Source of the DNA: JAQVCM01 sp040403095
GTDB taxonomy: Bacteria; Bacteroidota; Bacteroidia; Flavobacteriales_D; Crocinitomicaceae
DNA length: 64,000 nucleotides
Direction of reading: 5' to 3'
Assembly (NCBI GenBank): GCA_040403095.1
Contig: JBBALI010000014.1
Coordinates: 1-64,000, forward strand
The notes beneath the pieces were generated by a model that worked only from the letters and a program-made list of their open reading frames with translations, did not search any database and was not told the origin of the DNA. This document shows, piece after piece, positions 23,286-31,581 of this stretch. Made by a program: the position numbers and the translations under genes. Positions within the stretch are counted from its first letter, which is position 1. Each line of letters opens with the position of its first letter.

Positions 23286-25343
23286 CTATTTTTGAATAAA
23301 AACAAAGCGTTTATTATTTACTTTTCCAGAAGTTTTTAATTGAATAAAATACATTCCTGATTTCAGGTTTCTTTGATTCAAATCTAAGGTAAATGAATTT
23401 GTCTTAAATTTTTCAGGATCAGTAATTTGTTGTCCATCGATACTATAAATAACAGCTTCAATATCGGTATAATTACCTTCAACATTTACATTTAAAACAT
23501 CTCCAGTTGGGTTTGGGAAAATCGAAAAATTCAGTGGAGCGCTTATTTCAGAAATTCCCGCAATTAAAACAGGATCTTGATGGTAATATAATTTCTGTGA
23601 AGTTCCAAAAAGTTGAGAATTCATTTCAATTGGATTTCCATTCATGTCAAGAAATGCGATGGAATTCAGCGACAATGTATCAATTACAAATGACAGAAGG
23701 CTATCATATTCACTGTCCATTTTAACTGTAAGCGCATTATTTTGTAATTCTGAATGATATTTCAATGAATCTCTTTTTCTCCAAAAACTACCAAAAGCTT
23801 CAAATGCCATGCCCTTCATCGTTTCAGGAATAAGATCTAAATAAGCTTCCTGTGCTGTCAATTTGTAATTTCTATTTGGATGAATCAATAGAACTGTTGA
23901 AGCATTATTTCTATCATATCTGCGTGTTGCATCAGCCCAAATCTGGACTTTACTCATGTAATTATCGATGGAAATTGGCAAATCTGGGAAAACATCAGAA
24001 ATGGTAATTGGAAGCTCCAACACGGTTGATTGTTCAGCCAAAAAAGATTGTGTTTTGGAAGCATAAAATGGAAATCCGGTAAGCACATCATTCGCAGCAT
24101 AAGATGAATTATATTCATAGCCCAAAGTTTCTAGAGCTAAAACCAAAGAATCAGGATACGCTAAATGACCTGATCTCCAACTTTTTATATCAACATTATA
24201 GTCGTTTTCTATTAAATTTTTAGAAACTTCTATTTCACCCAAAATGGTTCCATTGAGTGTACTTATTCCATTATAAAATGGATGATAATTACTCGAATCA
24301 TTTCCCAAAGTTCCGTAAGGAAAAATATTGCTATCATAAAAATCTGGAAAATGTCCAACTGAATGAGAACCGATCGCATGACCTTTACTTTGCAAAAATT
24401 CTACCTGTGGACCTGTCCCAATATATAAATCTGAAATCCAACTATTCGGTACATAATTTGTCGTTAAGTTATATTGCGTTTTGATTCCTCGGTAATTTTC
24501 AAATATGGCGAAATTTGCCAAAGTATCATAGGAAGTTCTACTGTCAACATCATGGGTTATCATGACAACAGACGAATAATTATTTGGCGCCGTATATTTG
24601 TAAACAGTATTTGATATATGTTTTCTGATAATATTTCTAATTACAAAAGCAAAAACATCAGTTGTAGGTTCAAAACCATTGCTGTAGGTTCTTTGCGCAT
24701 TGACATCTTGATTTATTGAGTTTCTGATTACAACATCTCTAAAATCTGGACCAAAGGAATAAACAAAACCAGCACCAAAAGCATTTTTTACCATTGCAGC
24801 GGTTCCATCTTCATAATGTGCCAATGCTGTTCCTGTGCTTAAAGTGTAATATTTTGTAGAAAAGTTAGGACCATCTATTTGTCTTCCCAGTGAAACTGTA
24901 ACTTCTAAGGAATCATCGATCATATCAAAATAAGAAGGATTTGAAGTTGTGTCCCAAACAATTCTGTATAATTCTGTATTAGATAAGGCGTCACTCACGC
25001 CACAAAGATTATAAATTTGAGATTCTTTCAAATCTGAAGTCAACAAAATTCCACCTTGATAAACATAATTCTCAAGTTCAAAAATTTCAGTCGTAGTCAA
25101 TGCACCATTTTGAATTCTAGTTCCTGTAAGTACAACTGGATATGTTAAGGCGACAGATAAATTTGAAGTTGTATCGAAGGCAACACCCGCTAGTTGAAGC
25201 AATCTCATCGAAGATATAGTCCTTGAAAATCCATTATCTCCATTTCTAGCACTCATGTTGAGTATGGCAACTTTTCTTTCAGTCTGAGAATAGGACATTA
25301 AACTCCCCGAAATCATCAGTAACAATAGTAAAAATATTTTCAT
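23286..25343 (-). CDS. T9SS type A sorted polysaccharide deacetylase (NodB)-like protein
   Basis: 685 residues with signal peptide (ends YSQ20). Residues 25-245 look like a glutamine-amidotransferase/ThuA-like or similar alpha/beta domain (RKVAILNMSARNG ... VVLTGTR). A NodB-type deacetylase domain follows: metal-binding THDVDS (Asp265 and Asp267), the HSxxH motif at His327/His331 in AIGSHSVGH and SWRSGH as motif 3. The final 80 residues are a T9SS type A sorting domain (FSIFPNPTGDVLNVNV ... SGMYFIQLKTSG ... KRFVFIQK). It probably removes acetyl groups from an extracellular polysaccharide. An exact TATATTTG box lies at 25371-25378. Confidence 0.85.
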   Translation of the reverse strand: MKIFLLLLLMISGSLMSYSQTERKVAILNMSARNGDNGFSRTISSMRLLQLAGVAFDTTSNLSVALTYPVVLTGTRIQNGALTTTEIFELENYVYQGGILLTSDLKESQIYNLCGVSDALSNTELYRIVWDTTSNPSYFDMIDDSLEVTVSLGRQIDGPNFSTKYYTLSTGTALAHYEDGTAAMVKNAFGAGFVYSFGPDFRDVVIRNSINQDVNAQRTYSNGFEPTTDVFAFVIRNIIRKHISNTVYKYTAPNNYSSVVMITHDVDSRTSYDTLANFAIFENYRGIKTQYNLTTNYVPNSWISDLYIGTGPQVEFLQSKGHAIGSHSVGHFPDFYDSNIFPYGTLGNDSSNYHPFYNGISTLNGTILGEIEVSKNLIENDYNVDIKSWRSGHLAYPDSLVLALETLGYEYNSSYAANDVLTGFPFYASKTQSFLAEQSTVLELPITISDVFPDLPISIDNYMSKVQIWADATRRYDRNNASTVLLIHPNRNYKLTAQEAYLDLIPETMKGMAFEAFGSFWRKRDSLKYHSELQNNALTVKMDSEYDSLLSFVIDTLSLNSIAFLDMNGNPIEMNSQLFGTSQKLYYHQDPVLIAGISEISAPLNFSIFPNPTGDVLNVNVEGNYTDIEAVIYSIDGQQITDPEKFKTNSFTLDLNQRNLKSGMYFIQLKTSGKVNNKRFVFIQK

Positions 25344-25370
25344 TTTATGGTATTATTGTGTATTATCTAA

Positions 25371-25378
25371 CAAATATA
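25371..25378 (-). promoter_or_regulatory. Bacteroidota -7 promoter box for the NodB-like gene
   Basis: TATATTTG on the minus strand, an exact TAnnTTTG match 27 bases upstream of the ATG. The stretch 25344-25703 otherwise holds only AT-rich sequence and a 24-codon ORF (25507-25581, plus strand, MKDSIIISINSAKKIKSD...), which I do not consider supported. Confidence 0.5.
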
Positions 25379-25703
25379 CTTTTTTTAAGTTGACACTCAT
25401 TTTTTATTTCGCTTCCTCAAGTTCATTTAAAAAAATTTTACGACAATCCTTTTGTAAAACTTAAAAAGTGAAAAATTAAGATTAAAAATTTCAAAGAGAA
25501 TCAATTATGAAGGATTCAATAATAATTTCCATCAATAGTGCTAAAAAAATAAAAAGCGATAATACAATCAATTTACTCTAAGACGTAAATTAACAGCAAC
25601 TAGTTGAAAGATAACAAGATTTTTTTTAGTTTTGAATTGATTTTTTCAGGATTCCTTCTACCCTAATCTTTCCTCTTATTTGACAGAAGTAGCATAGTAA
25701 ATT

Positions 25704-26264
25704 ATGAATAATATAAGCGTGATTATTAATACGTTCAAAAGTAATGATTTCAGAATTCGAGAAGTGAATTTTCCAGATGACCTTCAGTCAGTGCAAAAGT
25801 TATTGATCGATTACCTTTCGTGGGGAAACGGTCAAATGCAATTTCATTTTGGAGTTCATCCGCACAATCCAGTGCATCAGGTTACTGAGGATATTGAGAA
25901 TATCGACAAATTCCTGCCACCACATGGACGAATGCTGCTCGCGTGCAAAGGAAATGAAGTTTGTGGAATCGGCTCTTTGGTAGGAATTGAAAGCAAAATA
26001 GGCGAAATAAAACGCATGTATGTTGATCCATCTTTTCGGAATTTAGGCGTTGGTAAAGCAATTCTAAATACATTACTAGATTTTGCAAAAAAAGAGGGAT
26101 ATCAAAAAGTGCGTTTAAATAGTCCTAAATTTATGGAAGCAGCGCATTCACTGTATAGAAGTCTTGGATTTTATGACATTGAAGTCTACCCTGAGGTTGA
26201 AATCCCTGAAGATTTTAGAGAATATTTACTTTTTATGGAATTGGATTTTGAAACCCAAACGTAG
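25704..26264 (+). CDS. GNAT family N-acetyltransferase
   Basis: 186 residues. The acetyl-CoA-binding motif A is MYVDPSFRNLGVGKAILN, matching the V-x-P-x(5)-G-x-G/A pattern, and motif B is SLYRSLGFYDIEVYPEVE. Such proteins transfer an acetyl group to an amine; the substrate is unknown. The mid-region WGNGQMQFHFGVHPHNPVHQVTEDIEN is typical of a common bacterial GNAT subgroup. A small membrane-anchored protein and a phosphatase-like gene follow on the same strand. Confidence 0.88.
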   Translation: MNNISVIINTFKSNDFRIREVNFPDDLQSVQKLLIDYLSWGNGQMQFHFGVHPHNPVHQVTEDIENIDKFLPPHGRMLLACKGNEVCGIGSLVGIESKIGEIKRMYVDPSFRNLGVGKAILNTLLDFAKKEGYQKVRLNSPKFMEAAHSLYRSLGFYDIEVYPEVEIPEDFREYLLFMELDFETQT

Positions 26265-26331
26265 CAAGGAACAGAAGCACTTATTTAGTTTAATTTTAGA
26301 TAATTAGATTGATTTTTTTTAAAAAAACCCC

Positions 26332-26919
26332 ATGAATCGAGGAAAAAAAATATTTTTTTATGTAGCTCTAGCACTATTAATACTTGTTATTCCTATTTTT
26401 ATTTTCGGAATATTAAGTAAGGAAGTTTACAATCATCATCAAATTTCATACGGTGATCCAATTGGACTTTCCTCAAAGCCAATTCCAAAACTTGCGAATC
26501 CTGACAGCATTTACTTTCAGTTTTCACTGGATACGGTGTACAATTTTCTTGATCAAAATCAAATAGTGATTAATTGTAAATTACTAAATACGAGTTCAGA
26601 TACAATCTATTTATTCACACATTCATGTTATAAATATACAAATGATTTTATCATTCAAACGGAAGATGTTCAAACCTTCGTGACTTATAGTTGCTGTGCG
26701 AGTACACCAATTATTGAAAAAGTAGCTCCAAAAAATAATTTGAAATTTAAAGCGAATTTTTTAGCAAAAAAAAGAGTAAGAAAAATCGACTTTCATTTTT
26801 ATATTTATCAAGTTGATTCTGATTTTGATATTCATAATTCCGATTCGATTGGTAAACTTCAAAAAACCATCATAAACAATATTTACAATGTAAATTCATT
26901 GGATATAACCAAAAACTAA
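26332..26919 (+). CDS. Membrane-anchored protein of unknown function
   Basis: 195 residues. One N-terminal membrane segment (IFFYVALALLILVIPIFIFGIL) precedes an extracytoplasmic beta-rich domain. That domain has four Cys residues in two pairs (NCKLL..., THSCYKY and SCCASTP), suggesting disulfides. No family is recognised. The gene sits 7 bases before the phosphatase-like gene at 26927, so both are probably co-transcribed. Confidence 0.75.
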   Translation: MNRGKKIFFYVALALLILVIPIFIFGILSKEVYNHHQISYGDPIGLSSKPIPKLANPDSIYFQFSLDTVYNFLDQNQIVINCKLLNTSSDTIYLFTHSCYKYTNDFIIQTEDVQTFVTYSCCASTPIIEKVAPKNNLKFKANFLAKKRVRKIDFHFYIYQVDSDFDIHNSDSIGKLQKTIINNIYNVNSLDITKN

Positions 26920-26926
26920 TCTCATT

Positions 26927-27253
26927 TTGAAAAACATCCTATTCATCTGTAGCAAAAATAAATGGCGAAGTCTCACCGCGGAAACCGTTTTTAAAAACCA
27001 TTCACAATGCAATGTAAAATCTGCTGGAACCGAAGAAGGCGCTAGGGTGAAAGTCAACGCAAAAATGATTCTTTGGGCTGATCACATCCTCGTGATGGAA
27101 AGGAAACACAAAGAAAAAATCCAACTAAAATTCCCAGAGGAAATCACAGACAAAGAAATCATCGTACTTGAAATCCCTGACGACTACAAATACATGGACA
27201 AAGAACTAATTGAAGAACTGGAATCCGCGCTGGAGGCAATCCTAGAATATTAG
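26927..27253 (+). CDS. Small low-molecular-weight phosphotyrosine phosphatase-like protein
   Basis: 108 residues starting with TTG (MKNILFICSKNKWRS). The P-loop CX5RS is present (Cys8, Arg14, Ser15), as is the VKSAGTEEGA strand, but the usual DPYxGG acid loop is absent: the chain ends after IPDDYKYMDKELIEELESA. This short version is common in diverse bacteria as a 'protein tyrosine phosphatase' of unknown substrate. It is the second LMW-PTP-fold protein in this window after 20144-20608, and much shorter. Confidence 0.8.
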   Translation: MKNILFICSKNKWRSLTAETVFKNHSQCNVKSAGTEEGARVKVNAKMILWADHILVMERKHKEKIQLKFPEEITDKEIIVLEIPDDYKYMDKELIEELESALEAILEY

Positions 27254-27410
27254 ATTATTCGATTTTTAGATAGTTAGATTTGCTACGCGTCTGCCTGTGG
27301 CGGTGTTAGATTTTTAGACTTTTACATTTATATATTGCTACGCGTCAGTCTTAGTAGAAGTTGAATATGAAAGAAGTTTACTGCCTAGGCTTGAAACTAA
27401 CCACAAACCG
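27254..27410. repeat. AT-rich TTAGAT-type intergenic repeats with two GCTACGCGTC motifs
   Basis: Downstream of the phosphatase-like gene the sequence consists of degenerate TAGATTATT/TTTTTAGAT units. The exact 12-mer TTGCTACGCGTC occurs twice (27280-27291 and 27335-27346), and a shorter TTGCTACGC again at 27501-27509. No coding is seen. The 376 bases between 27254 and 27629 hold these repeats, the lpdA-side terminator and palindrome copy 2. Confidence 0.6.
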
Positions 27411-27414
27411 AAAA

Positions 27415-27443
27415 CAAAAAAAGCCCAACCTTTCGATTGAGCT
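27415..27443 (-). terminator. Probable intrinsic terminator downstream of lpdA
   Basis: On the minus strand AGCTCAA ... TTGGGCT forms a 7-bp stem with one G-U pair, followed by a T run. It lies 187 bases beyond the lpdA stop, after the palindromic repeat. Confidence 0.55.
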
Positions 27444-27518
27444 TTTGAAATTCTATTTTTTCTAAAAAAGACCCGCTTCGCTAAAAGATTTAAGAAACCG
27501 TTGCTACGCAAATTTACT

Positions 27519-27579
27519 ATCAGTTGGGGCGCAAATTTAAAACGAGTTGGGGCGCAATGCATTGCGCCCCAACTGATAC
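27519..27579. repeat. Intergenic palindromic repeat copy 2, with an extra half-arm
   Basis: The 30-bp perfect palindrome at 27545-27574 shares the core GGGGCGCAATGCATTGCG with copy 1 at 20671-20722. A further half-arm TATCAGTTGGGGCGCAA (27519-27535) is the exact inverse of TTGCGCCCCAACTGATA (27563-27579), so two alternative hairpins are possible. As in copy 1, the flank contains TCTTAAG/TAAAATCTTAAAATC-type sequence. It lies downstream of lpdA. Confidence 0.88.
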
Positions 27580-27629
27580 AAAAATATAAAAGTCTTAAGT
27601 TCCTAAAATCTTAAAATCGTAATATCTCG

Positions 27630-29021
27630 CTACAAATGAATCACTTCCCCATAAGCGGCAGCGGCGGCTTCCATTACTGCTTCAGACATTGTTGGGTGCG
27701 GATGCACTGTTTTGATCAATGTTTCACCAGTAACTTCTAATTTACGCACAGCAACGATTTCAGCAATCATTTCAGTAACGTTTGCGCCAATCATGTGAGC
27801 ACCTAATAATTCTCCGTACTTAGCATCGAAAATCAATTTCACGAAACCATCTTTTGCTCCTGCAGCACTTGCTTTTCCTGATGCAGAGAATGGGAATTTA
27901 CCAATTTTGATGTCTAATCCAGCTGCTTTTGCTGCTTTTTCAGTCATACCAACTGAAGCAATTTCTGGAGAAGCGTAGGTACATCCTGGGATGTTTCCGT
28001 AATCCAATGGCTCTGGATGGTGACCAGCAATTTTTTCAATACAAATTATTCCTTCCGCAGAAGCTACGTGAGCCAATGCAGGACCAGGAACGATATCACC
28101 AATTGCGTAATATCCTGGGATATTTGTTTGGTAGAAATCGTTTACCAAAACACGACCTTTGTCAGTTGCAATGCCAACTTCTTCCAATCCAATTCCTTCG
28201 ATATTTGTTTCGATACCAACAGCAGAAAGCACAACATCACATTCGATCTTTTCTTCTCCTTTGGCAGTTTTTACCGTTACGATGCAACCTTTATCCGTTT
28301 TTTCAACAGTTTCAACGGAAGCGTTAGTCAAAATATTGATTCCTGCTTTTTTGAATGATTTTTCCATTTGTTTAGAAACTTCCTCATCTTCAACCGGAAC
28401 TATGTTTGGCATAAATTCAACGATAGTTACTTCAGTTCCTAACGTATTATAGAAGTAAGCGAACTCAACTCCAATTGCACCTGAACCTACAACGACCAAT
28501 CTTTTTGGCAAAGATTTCAAAGTCATGGCTTCACGGTAACCGATAATTTTTTCTCCATCTTGTGGAATGTTTGGCAATTTGCGAGAACGTGCTCCTGTTG
28601 CTAAAATCAATGCTTTGTCAGCAGTATATTCAGTCACAGTTCCATCTTCAGCAGTAACATCCACTTTCTTTCCAGCTTTGATTTTTCCAGAACCTTTGAT
28701 TACATCAATTTTGTTCTTTTTCATCAAAAATTGGATTCCATTGCTCATTCCATTTGCCACTCCACGACTTCTGTCGATCATTGCACTGAAATCTGCTGAA
28801 CTTTCTTTCACAGTAATTCCGTAATCAGAAGCGTGTTGAAGATATTCATAAACATTTGCACTTTTTAAAAGCGCTTTGGTAGGAATACATCCCCAATTTA
28901 GGCAAATTCCTCCCAATGATTCGCGTTCAACAATCGCAGTTTTCAAACCCAATTGAGAAGCACGGATGGCAGTAACATATCCACCAGGTCCGCTTCCAAT
29001 AACTATAATGTCGTAATTCAT
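27630..29021 (-). CDS. lpdA: Dihydrolipoyl dehydrogenase (E3)
   Basis: 463 residues. Reoxidises the dihydrolipoyl groups of 2-oxoacid dehydrogenase and glycine cleavage complexes using NAD+. The FAD motif is VIGSGPGGYVTAIRAS; the redox disulfide is Cys40-Cys45 in GGICLNWGCIPTKALL. The NAD-binding GSGAIGVEFAYFYNTLG and the C-terminal HPHPTMSE, with catalytic His442 and Glu447, are intact. Length is standard. It appears monocistronic: no dehydrogenase partners are adjacent, and a palindromic repeat and a weak terminator lie downstream. Confidence 0.96.
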   Translation of the reverse strand: MNYDIIVIGSGPGGYVTAIRASQLGLKTAIVERESLGGICLNWGCIPTKALLKSANVYEYLQHASDYGITVKESSADFSAMIDRSRGVANGMSNGIQFLMKKNKIDVIKGSGKIKAGKKVDVTAEDGTVTEYTADKALILATGARSRKLPNIPQDGEKIIGYREAMTLKSLPKRLVVVGSGAIGVEFAYFYNTLGTEVTIVEFMPNIVPVEDEEVSKQMEKSFKKAGINILTNASVETVEKTDKGCIVTVKTAKGEEKIECDVVLSAVGIETNIEGIGLEEVGIATDKGRVLVNDFYQTNIPGYYAIGDIVPGPALAHVASAEGIICIEKIAGHHPEPLDYGNIPGCTYASPEIASVGMTEKAAKAAGLDIKIGKFPFSASGKASAAGAKDGFVKLIFDAKYGELLGAHMIGANVTEMIAEIVAVRKLEVTGETLIKTVHPHPTMSEAVMEAAAAAYGEVIHL

Positions 29022-29078
29022 GTTCTTATCAATAAAAATCTAGTGCGCGAAGTTAGCTAAAAATAGTAAATAGAGGAA

Positions 29079-29190
29079 TAGATAATTGGATTATTAGATT
29101 ATTGGATTAATAGATTGTTGGATTAGTAGATTAGCAGATTGCAGATTGACTGCGCCGGTGCTTCGCGCTCGCTGCGTGGCTTACTTCGTC
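29079..29190. repeat. AT-rich GGATTA/AGATTA repeats followed by a short GC-rich patch
   Basis: From 29079 to 29149 the sequence is a run of degenerate units such as TAGATTATTGGATTAA and GATTAGTAGATTAG. It is followed by a GC-rich patch (GCGCCGGTGCTTCGCGCTCG, 29152-29171) that is compositionally unlike its surroundings. It lies upstream of lpdA and downstream of the phosphodiesterase gene. No coding. Confidence 0.6.
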
Positions 29191-29257
29191 GTTATTTTAT
29201 TTAAAATTATTTTTAAAATTTAAGGTATAAAATCTATTGTCTTCCGTCTAATGTCTA

Positions 29258-30211
29258 TTATCTAAAAATATCTTTCATCACTCGCCCAGTGGAAGTTGGA
29301 ATTTTGAAATTCAATAGTTCAGCAACTGTATTAGCGATATCGACTTGTTCATAGTAGGTTTCGCAAGTGCGATTTTTTTTAAAATCTGGTCCAATCCCAA
29401 AGAATTCGACGTGTCGACAACCTTCGCACAAATCACCGTGTGAAACATATCCATCTTCATGACCAGCAGTGTGTCTGCCGTGATCATTGGTGACAATCAG
29501 TGTAGTTTTATTTTTGTATTTCGGATCTTTTTGCAGTAATTTCCAGAAATCATGGATGTATTTGTCAGTATCTCTAATTCCATGCAAATACGCAATTGAA
29601 TCACCTGCATGACCTGCTGCATCTGGTTGTTTGAAATTAACAATTGCCAATCGGACTTGATTGCTGTTGACGATGTTTTTCAAGTGATTGAATGTGACAC
29701 TATCTTCTCGATAACCAGTAAAAAGTCCATTTACGCCGCAATCGGTGCTTGGTCTAAATTTCCCTTTCCAAAGTGGATCGATACAATCTGAAAGAATTTC
29801 CAATTTGTCTTTCGTTGCTATCACCCAAGCTTCAGACATTGGTTGATTGAAAGATTTTAGCCAATATTGAAAAATCGACGGATTTGTGGGATATTGATTT
29901 CCAGAATTACTAATATTTTCATAAACGCCGGTGCACATGGCTTGATGTCCCGAGCAAGTAAATGTAAAACCATTGTTGTAGAAATTATTACAATTGACGC
30001 CATCTTTTAACATCGAAAAACGATTCGGAATAAATTGATGTGAAGGGTCTCCCCAAGTTTCAGTGTAACGAGCACCATCTACCACAAAAATGAAAACTGA
30101 TTTGGTTTTATAAGCAGGCTTTTCAACCTTTTTTTCACACGCTCCAAAAATGAAAAATACTGCAAAAGCAAAAATAAATGTAACGAATGATAAAATTTTA
30201 GGTGTTTTCAT
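29258..30211 (-). CDS. Lipoprotein of the alkaline phosphatase/nucleotide pyrophosphatase superfamily
   Basis: 317 residues. A lipoprotein signal with lipobox FGAC (about Cys25) precedes the alkaline-phosphatase-fold core. That core shows VDGARYTETWG at the first metal site, the nucleophile in NGFTFTCSGHQAMCTG (Thr/Ser-Gly region), KQPDAAGHAGDS for metal ligands and VTNDHGRHTAGHED with the Asp-His ligands. It therefore looks like an active type I phosphodiesterase or sulfatase-like phosphatase anchored to a membrane. The substrate is unknown. Several extra Cys residues (CIDPLW, TDCG, DLCEGCRH) are unusual and could form disulfides. Confidence 0.82.
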   Translation of the reverse strand: MKTPKILSFVTFIFAFAVFFIFGACEKKVEKPAYKTKSVFIFVVDGARYTETWGDPSHQFIPNRFSMLKDGVNCNNFYNNGFTFTCSGHQAMCTGVYENISNSGNQYPTNPSIFQYWLKSFNQPMSEAWVIATKDKLEILSDCIDPLWKGKFRPSTDCGVNGLFTGYREDSVTFNHLKNIVNSNQVRLAIVNFKQPDAAGHAGDSIAYLHGIRDTDKYIHDFWKLLQKDPKYKNKTTLIVTNDHGRHTAGHEDGYVSHGDLCEGCRHVEFFGIGPDFKKNRTCETYYEQVDIANTVAELLNFKIPTSTGRVMKDIFR

Positions 30212-30322
30212 TTTACAGTTTTCACAATAAAGTTAACAATTTAACGAAACTTGGAAAGCAATAGTTGAAAAATTGGACGATTCTTGTCTTTACATGTGTA
30301 ATGATTAATCAAGAGATTGAGG

Positions 30323-31540
30323 CTAAGCAACCCAATCTCCATTCAAAAATCGAACAAATAAAACGATTTGAAAAGAGAAACCTATGAAAATGAGCGAATA
30401 TAAACTCAACTTCCTAATAAAGTGATTTTCAGATTTGACCGTAAAAACTAGTATTGCATAAAATGTTACTAATAAATATTTTAGCATCAATTGAATATGA
30501 ACATATGAACCAAAAAGTAACCAGAAAATAAAAATGAGTCCAAATATTGACAATAATTGTTTTTTGGTAATTGAAAATTCGCTTTTTATCCAAAAATTTA
30601 AGACTATGATAATAAATGGTGTTGCAAAAAGGAATCTGTTTAAGCTGAATAAACTTCCTCCTCTGAACATTAAAACAGTTAGTGTAATTCCTCCCAAATA
30701 AGCAAGGGAAAAAATTACCTCTGATGGAATTACTGCTCCTTTAAATTGTTTTAATTTAAAAATTATGCCGAGTAAAAATCCACCTGAAATAATCCCGATT
30801 AAAAATGCAAAACCGTCCAGTCTAACGATAAATCCACCTGCCCAGGATGTTAATGGCAAATGGGGTAATTGAAGGTAATTCCCCCAATATTTTTGGGCTT
30901 CAAAAAATTTAAACCATTGTCCAGTATCTAGATATTGAATCAATGTGACTATAAATATTCCTAACATTGAAATGCCAATATAAATGGCGATTCTCAGAAA
31001 ATTTTTAGCTTTAAAATCACTGTAAAATTCTGTAATAATCAGAGCTGGAATAAAAATAGTAAATGCTGGTCTAGCAAGAATGGCGAATAAAAGTCCAAGG
31101 TAAATTAGGTAGTACTTTTTGTCTTTAATTCCTACTATAATAGCTATTGAGCATAAGAAAAAAACCGATTCTGAATAAGGTAAATAGAAAAAAATAAAAC
31201 TAGGAATTGTCAGGTATAAAACGATCTCAAGCGGATTATCGATTTTAAATTTCTTGATAAGGAAATAAAAAGCAGAAAGAAAAACAATCGAATTTAGCAA
31301 TACAATCCCATAAGTTTCCAGTGATAAGAACCTCCAAATCATTGGAAAAAAAGGAAAAAAAGCTACCCGGTAACTTTCATACCCGTTTTGTTTGATAAAT
31401 TCATAATGTTCAGCATCCCAATGTAGGAAATGGTCCCTAATTAAAAGTTCTGGATAACAGCTTTGTTGAAGGATTACTAAAATCGCAGCTAAAAACAAGA
31501 TGTAAAACCCAATTGTAAAAAGTTCGAAATACTTTTTCAT
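30323..31540 (-). CDS. PIG-V-like integral membrane mannosyltransferase
   Basis: 405 residues with about ten membrane segments. After the first segment, the loop contains HWDAEHYEFIKQNGY followed by VAFFPFFPMIWR. This is the catalytic first-loop signature of the PIG-V/GPI mannosyltransferase II family and related GT-C enzymes, with the W-D pair and the FFP motif. In bacteria such proteins transfer sugars from polyprenyl phosphate donors; the acceptor here is unknown. It is followed (upstream on the strand) by a histidine kinase with a 41-base gap, which could be coincidental. Confidence 0.82.
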   Translation of the reverse strand: MKKYFELFTIGFYILFLAAILVILQQSCYPELLIRDHFLHWDAEHYEFIKQNGYESYRVAFFPFFPMIWRFLSLETYGIVLLNSIVFLSAFYFLIKKFKIDNPLEIVLYLTIPSFIFFYLPYSESVFFLCSIAIIVGIKDKKYYLIYLGLLFAILARPAFTIFIPALIITEFYSDFKAKNFLRIAIYIGISMLGIFIVTLIQYLDTGQWFKFFEAQKYWGNYLQLPHLPLTSWAGGFIVRLDGFAFLIGIISGGFLLGIIFKLKQFKGAVIPSEVIFSLAYLGGITLTVLMFRGGSLFSLNRFLFATPFIIIVLNFWIKSEFSITKKQLLSIFGLIFIFWLLFGSYVHIQLMLKYLLVTFYAILVFTVKSENHFIRKLSLYSLIFIGFSFQIVLFVRFLNGDWVA

Positions 31541-31581
31541 ATCAAATAATAAAATTGATGATGCAAAAGAACCACAAAAAA

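Noticed and set aside
25507..25581. 24-codon ORF MKDSIIISINSAKKIKSD... in the spacer
   Set aside because: It is too short and low in complexity, with no conserved context. It is mentioned but not supported.
26927..27253. Arsenate reductase (LMW-PTP-type ArsC)
   Set aside because: The P-loop matches, but the additional cysteines that ArsC needs for its disulfide relay are absent and no ars genes are near.
27338..27562. Minus-strand 74-codon ORF spanning the palindrome and terminator region
   Set aside because: It runs through the terminator hairpin and palindrome arms and has an implausible composition. I consider it chance.
27929..28452. Long antisense ORFs across lpdA
   Set aside because: They mirror the well-conserved lpdA coding sequence, carry no motif and have no upstream signals.
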